This document shows positions 55,251-58,699 of a DNA stretch of 58,699 nucleotides, in pieces. The notes beneath the pieces were generated by a model that was not told the origin of the DNA, searched no databases, and saw nothing but the letters and a program-made list of their open reading frames with translations. How positions within the stretch are numbered: position 1 is the stretch's first letter; the number at the start of each line of letters is the position of its first letter. The stretch is taken from the NCBI RefSeq assembly GCF_003011965.1, contig NZ_PXWG01000033.1, forward strand, positions 1 to 58,699. The letters are read 5' to 3'. Made by a program: the position numbers and the translations under genes. The stretch comes from Streptosporangium nondiastaticum (GTDB lineage Bacteria > Actinomycetota > Actinomycetes > Streptomycetales > Streptomycetaceae).

Positions 55251-58200
55251 TCAGGCGTCGAACACCTCGTTGATCAGCGTCTGCTGCTCGGCCTGGTGGC
55301 GCTTGGCCGAGCCGACCGCCGGCGACGAGGAGTGCGGGCGGGAGATCCGCCGCAGCCGCTCGCGGGCCGGGACGTCGGCGCCGACCGCCAGGTCCAGGTG
55401 GTCGATCAGGTTCAGCGCGATGAACGGCCACGCACCCTGGTTCGCCGGCTCCTCCTGCGCCCAGATGTACTTCTCGGCGTTCGGGAACTTGGCGATCTCG
55501 GCCTGGAGCTCCTCGCCCGGCAGCGGGTAGAGGCGCTCGATGCGGACGATGGCCGTGTCGTTCGCGCCGCGCTTGGCCCGCTCGGCTGCCAGGTCGTAGT
55601 AGACCTTGCCGGAGCAGAAGACGACCTTGCGGACGTCCGCCGCGGCGACGGTGTCGTCACCGATGACCGGCCGGAACTGGCCGCTCGTGAACTCCTCCGC
55701 CTTCGACGCCGCGGCCTTCAGACGCAGCATCGACTTCGGGGTGAAGACGATCAGCGGCTTGTGGTGCGGGTTGTGGACCTGCCAGCGCAGCAGGTGGAAG
55801 TAGTTCGACGGCAGCGTCGGCATGGCGACCGTCATGTTGTTCTGCGCGCAGAGCTGCAGGAAGCGCTCGACGCGGGCCGAGGAGTGGTCCGGGCCCTGGC
55901 CCTCGTAGCCGTGCGGCAGGAGCAGCGTGACGCCGGAGGTCTGGTTCCACTTCTGCTCGGAGGAGGAGATGAACTCGTCGACGATGCTCTGGGCGCCGTT
56001 GACGAAGTCACCGAACTGGGCCTCCCACAGCACCAGCGCGTCCGGGCGGGCCAGCGAGTAGCCGTACTCGAAGCCCATCGCCGCGTACTCGCTGAGGAGC
56101 GAGTCGTAGACGTTGAAGCGGGCCTGGTCCTCGGACAGGTAGAGCAGCGGGGTGTAGTCCTCGCCGGTCTCGCGGTCGACGAGCACCGCGTGGCGCTGGC
56201 CGAAGGTGCCGCGGCGGGAGTCCTGGCCCGCGAGGCGGACCGGGGTGCCCTCCATCAGCAGCGAGCCGAAGGCGAGGGTCTCGCCCATGCCCCAGTCGAT
56301 GGTGCCGTCCTCGATGCTGGCGGCGCGGCGCTGCAGCTGCGGCACCAGGCGCGGGTGCACCGTGACGTTGTCGGGCGTGGTGACCTGCGACTCGGCGATC
56401 CGCTTGAGGACCTCCTGGGAGATCGCGGTGTTCACCGGCACCGGGAACCCGCTCTGCGGGGCCGGGACGGCGGCGGGGGCCGTGGCCGCGTCCGCGTCGC
56501 GGACCTCGACGAAGACCTTCTCCAGCTGGCCCTGGTAGTCCTGCAGGGCCTGCTCGGCCTCTTCCAGGGTGATGTCGCCGCGACCGATGAGGGACTCGGT
56601 GTAGAGCTTGCGCACCGAGCGCTTCTTGTCGATCAGGTCGTACATCAGCGGCTGGGTGAACGAGGGGTTGTCCGACTCGTTGTGGCCCCGGCGGCGGTAG
56701 CAGATCAGGTCGATGACGACGTCCTTGTTGAACGCCTGGCGGAACTCGAAGGCGAGCCGCGCGACGCGGACCACGGCCTCCGGGTCGTCACCGTTCACGT
56801 GGAAGATCGGCGCCTCGATCATCCGGGCGACGTCGGTGCAGTACATCGACGAGCGCGAGGACTCCGGCGGCGCGGTGAAGCCGACCTGGTTGTTGATGAC
56901 GATGTGCACGGTGCCGCCGGTGCGGTAGCCGCGCAGCTGCGACATGTTCAGCGTCTCGGCGACGACGCCCTGGCCCGCGAAGGCCGCGTCGCCGTGGAGC
57001 TGGACCGGCAGGACGGTGAAGTCCGTGCCCGCCTTGCCGATGATGTCCTGCTTGGCGCGGGCGATGCCCTCGACGACCGGGTCGACGGTCTCCAGGTGGG
57101 ACGGGTTGGCGGCCAGCGAGACCTTGATCTGCTCGCCGTCCAGGCCGGTGAAGACGCCCTCGGCACCGAGGTGGTACTTCACGTCGCCGGAGCCGTGCAT
57201 CGACTTCGGGTCGAGGTTGCCCTCGAACTCGCGGAAGATCTGGGCGTACGACTTGCCGACGATGTTGGCGAGGACGTTGAGGCGGCCGCGGTGGGCCATG
57301 CCGATGACGACCTCGTCCAGGCGCGCCTCGGCGGCGGCGTCCAGCACCGAGTCCAGCAGCGGGATGACGGACTCGCCGCCCTCCAGGGAGAAGCGCTTCT
57401 GGCCGACGTACTTCGTCTGCAGGAAGGTCTCGAAGGCCTCGGCGGCGTTCAGCCGGCGGAGGATGCGCAGCTGCTCCTCGCGCTCCGGCTTGGAGTGGCC
57501 GCGCTCGACCCGGTCCTGGATCCACTTGCGCTGCTTGGGGTCCTGGATGTGCATGAACTCGATGCCGGTGGTGCGGCAGTACGAGTCGCGCAGGACGCCG
57601 AGGATGTCGCGCAGCTTCATCATCGACTTGCCGGCGAAGCCGCCGACCGCGAACTCGCGCTCAAGGTCCCACAGGGTGAGGCCGTGCTCGGTGATGTCGA
57701 GGTCGGGGTGCTTGCGCTGGCGGTACTCCAGCGGGTCGGTGTCGGCCATGACGTGGCCGCGGACCCGGTAGGAGTGGATCAGCTCGAAGACGCGGGCGGC
57801 CTTGGTGACGTCGTCGTCGTGCGAGGCGTCGATGTCCTTGAGCCAGCGGACCGGCTCGTAGGGGATGCGCAGCGCCTCGAAGATCTCGTCGTAGAAGCCG
57901 TTCTCGCCCAGCAGCAGCTGGGACATGATCCGCAGGAACTCGCCGGAGGCGGCACCCTGGATCACCCGGTGGTCGTACGTCGAGGTGAGGGTCATCACCT
58001 TGGAGATGCCCATCTTGTTCAGGGTGTCCTGAGACGTGCCCTGGAACTCGGCGGGGTAGTCCATGGCGCCGACGCCGAGGATCAGACCCTGGCCGGGCAT
58101 CAGACGCGGCACGGAGTGGACCGTGCCGATGCCGCCGGGGTTGGTCAGCGACGCGGTGACGCCGGTGAAGTCGTCCATCGTCAGCTTGCCGACGCGGGCG

Positions 58201-58699
58201 CGGCGGACGATGTCCTCGTAGGCCTGCCAGAACTCGAAGAAGTTCAGCGTCTCGGCCTTCTTGATGGCCGCGACGACGAGCTGGCGCTCACCGTTGGGCT
58301 TGACCAGGTCGATGGCCAGGCCGAGGTTGACGTGCTCGGGCTTGACGAGGGTCGGCTTGCCGTCCTTCTCCGTGAAGGAGTAGTTCATCGACGGCATGAG
58401 CTTCAGCGCCTGCACCATGGCGAAGCCGATGAGGTGCGTGAAGGAGACCTTGCCGCCGCGGGCGCGCTTGAGGTGATTGTTGATCACGATGCGCTGGTCG
58501 AACAGCAGCTTCACCGGGACGGCGCGGACGGACGTGGCCGTCGGCAGCTCCAGGGAGGCGTTCATGTTCTTCGCGACGGCGGCCGAGGGGCCACGGAGCG
58601 TGACGTACTCGGGGCCGGCGGGGGCCTCGGTCGCGGGGGCGGCCTTCGCGGCGGGCGCGGCCGCTGCGGGCTTGGCCGGGGCGGCCGCGGGCTTCACCG
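55251..58699 (-). CDS. kgd: Kgd, fused E2-E1 2-oxoglutarate decarboxylase/dehydrogenase (5' end outside window)
   Basis: The C-terminal 1149 residues of the actinobacterial fusion are present. The right-edge part, Ala/Pro-rich linker first, is followed by the E2-type acyltransferase domain (about 30-270 of the visible part) with its active-site [11 protein letters not shown]. The rest is the thiamine-diphosphate E1 domain: [76 protein letters not shown], and C-terminal [15 protein letters not shown]. It acts in the TCA cycle with DlaT and Lpd, and GarA/FHA proteins control it in related bacteria. The N-terminus is cut by the window edge. A strong terminator follows. Confidence 0.97.
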   Translation of the reverse strand, partial: VKPAAAPAKPAAAAPAAKAAPATEAPAGPEYVTLRGPSAAVAKNMNASLELPTATSVRAVPVKLLFDQRIVINNHLKRARGGKVSFTHLIGFAMVQALKLMPSMNYSFTEKDGKPTLVKPEHVNLGLAIDLVKPNGERQLVVAAIKKAETLNFFEFWQAYEDIVRRARVGKLTMDDFTGVTASLTNPGGIGTVHSVPRLMPGQGLILGVGAMDYPAEFQGTSQDTLNKMGISKVMTLTSTYDHRVIQGAASGEFLRIMSQLLLGENGFYDEIFEALRIPYEPVRWLKDIDASHDDDVTKAARVFELIHSYRVRGHVMADTDPLEYRQRKHPDLDITEHGLTLWDLEREFAVGGFAGKSMMKLRDILGVLRDSYCRTTGIEFMHIQDPKQRKWIQDRVERGHSKPEREEQLRILRRLNAAEAFETFLQTKYVGQKRFSLEGGESVIPLLDSVLDAAAEARLDEVVIGMAHRGRLNVLANIVGKSYAQIFREFEGNLDPKSMHGSGDVKYHLGAEGVFTGLDGEQIKVSLAANPSHLETVDPVVEGIARAKQDIIGKAGTDFTVLPVQLHGDAAFAGQGVVAETLNMSQLRGYRTGGTVHIVINNQVGFTAPPESSRSSMYCTDVARMIEAPIFHVNGDDPEAVVRVARLAFEFRQAFNKDVVIDLICYRRRGHNESDNPSFTQPLMYDLIDKKRSVRKLYTESLIGRGDITLEEAEQALQDYQGQLEKVFVEVRDADAATAPAAVPAPQSGFPVPVNTAISQEVLKRIAESQVTTPDNVTVHPRLVPQLQRRAASIEDGTIDWGMGETLAFGSLLMEGTPVRLAGQDSRRGTFGQRHAVLVDRETGEDYTPLLYLSEDQARFNVYDSLLSEYAAMGFEYGYSLARPDALVLWEAQFGDFVNGAQSIVDEFISSSEQKWNQTSGVTLLLPHGYEGQGPDHSSARVERFLQLCAQNNMTVAMPTLPSNYFHLLRWQVHNPHHKPLIVFTPKSMLRLKAAASKAEEFTSGQFRPVIGDDTVAAADVRKVVFCSGKVYYDLAAERAKRGANDTAIVRIERLYPLPGEELQAEIAKFPNAEKYIWAQEEPANQGAWPFIALNLIDHLDLAVGADVPARERLRRISRPHSSSPAVGSAKRHQAEQQTLINEVFDA

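Overview
The window is a stretch of Streptomyces-type chromosome. It is very GC-rich with strong G/C bias at third codon positions, uses many GTG starts, and carries actinobacterial markers: a WhiB-like protein, SigB/SigF-family sigma factors, nickel superoxide dismutase and the fused 2-oxoglutarate decarboxylase Kgd. Gene order around dasR-dasABCD-nagB, wblE, sigH and sodN-sodX matches what I remember of the S. coelicolor SCO5231-SCO5281 core region, with strain-specific insertions. I see no prophage, insertion sequence, CRISPR array, tRNA or rRNA.

Layout. (1) 1-9775: amino-sugar block. The DasR repressor, the DasABC chitobiose importer, the GH3 N-acetylglucosaminidase DasD, the deaminase NagB and a second, SIS-type sugar-phosphate enzyme lie together. 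DasR (dre-like) boxes precede dasA (two), nagB, a radical SAM gene next to dasR, and a histidine kinase further on. (2) 9869-18079: SDR/TetR pair with two operators, a PdtaS-like kinase, wblE, a diacylglycerol-kinase-like protein, sigH with its anti-sigma gene, a GNAT acetyltransferase and a zinc-finger protein. (3) 18159-28549: antiporter, PLP deaminase, amidase, glutaminase, FabH-like KAS III, alkaline phosphatase with a TatA-like gene, an LCP cell-wall ligase and a glycine-tailed membrane protein. (4) 28793-36000: two-component system, LysR/MFS pair, an anti-sigma-type ATPase convergent with a second SigB-family sigma factor, acid phosphatase and a GlsB/YeaQ-type protein. (5) 36133-43490: ArsR with an MgtA-like P-type ATPase, sodN/sodX, a CGNR regulator, a methyltransferase and a helix-turn-helix regulator followed by a small ORF that has lost its stop. 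(6) 43493-58699: GH5 hydrolase, MDR dehydrogenase, malic enzyme, a polar amino-acid ABC importer whose permease has an extraordinary cytoplasmic extension, a Uma2 nuclease-like protein, a PadR/DUF4097 pair, a tiny TTG-start gene, and kgd, which runs off the right edge.

How the parts fit. The left third is a coherent chitin-to-metabolism circuit: extracellular chitobiose enters through DasABC, DasD trims it, and NagB (and perhaps the SIS enzyme) passes glucosamine-6-phosphate to fructose-6-phosphate, all under DasR. The boxes before the radical SAM gene and the kinase suggest that the same signal also reaches an uncharacterised radical SAM reaction and a signalling kinase.

The most unusual sequence-level pattern is a series of short direct or tandem repeats (13-20 bp) placed exactly over stop codons of unrelated genes (at about 15.69, 33.63, 35.64, 35.69, 39.21, 43.48 and 46.14 kb). 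Other points worth a second look are the KPAE/poly-Ser extension of the permease, a three-way-junction RNA element at 54.88 kb and the radical SAM/truncated aldehyde-dehydrogenase pair at the left edge.
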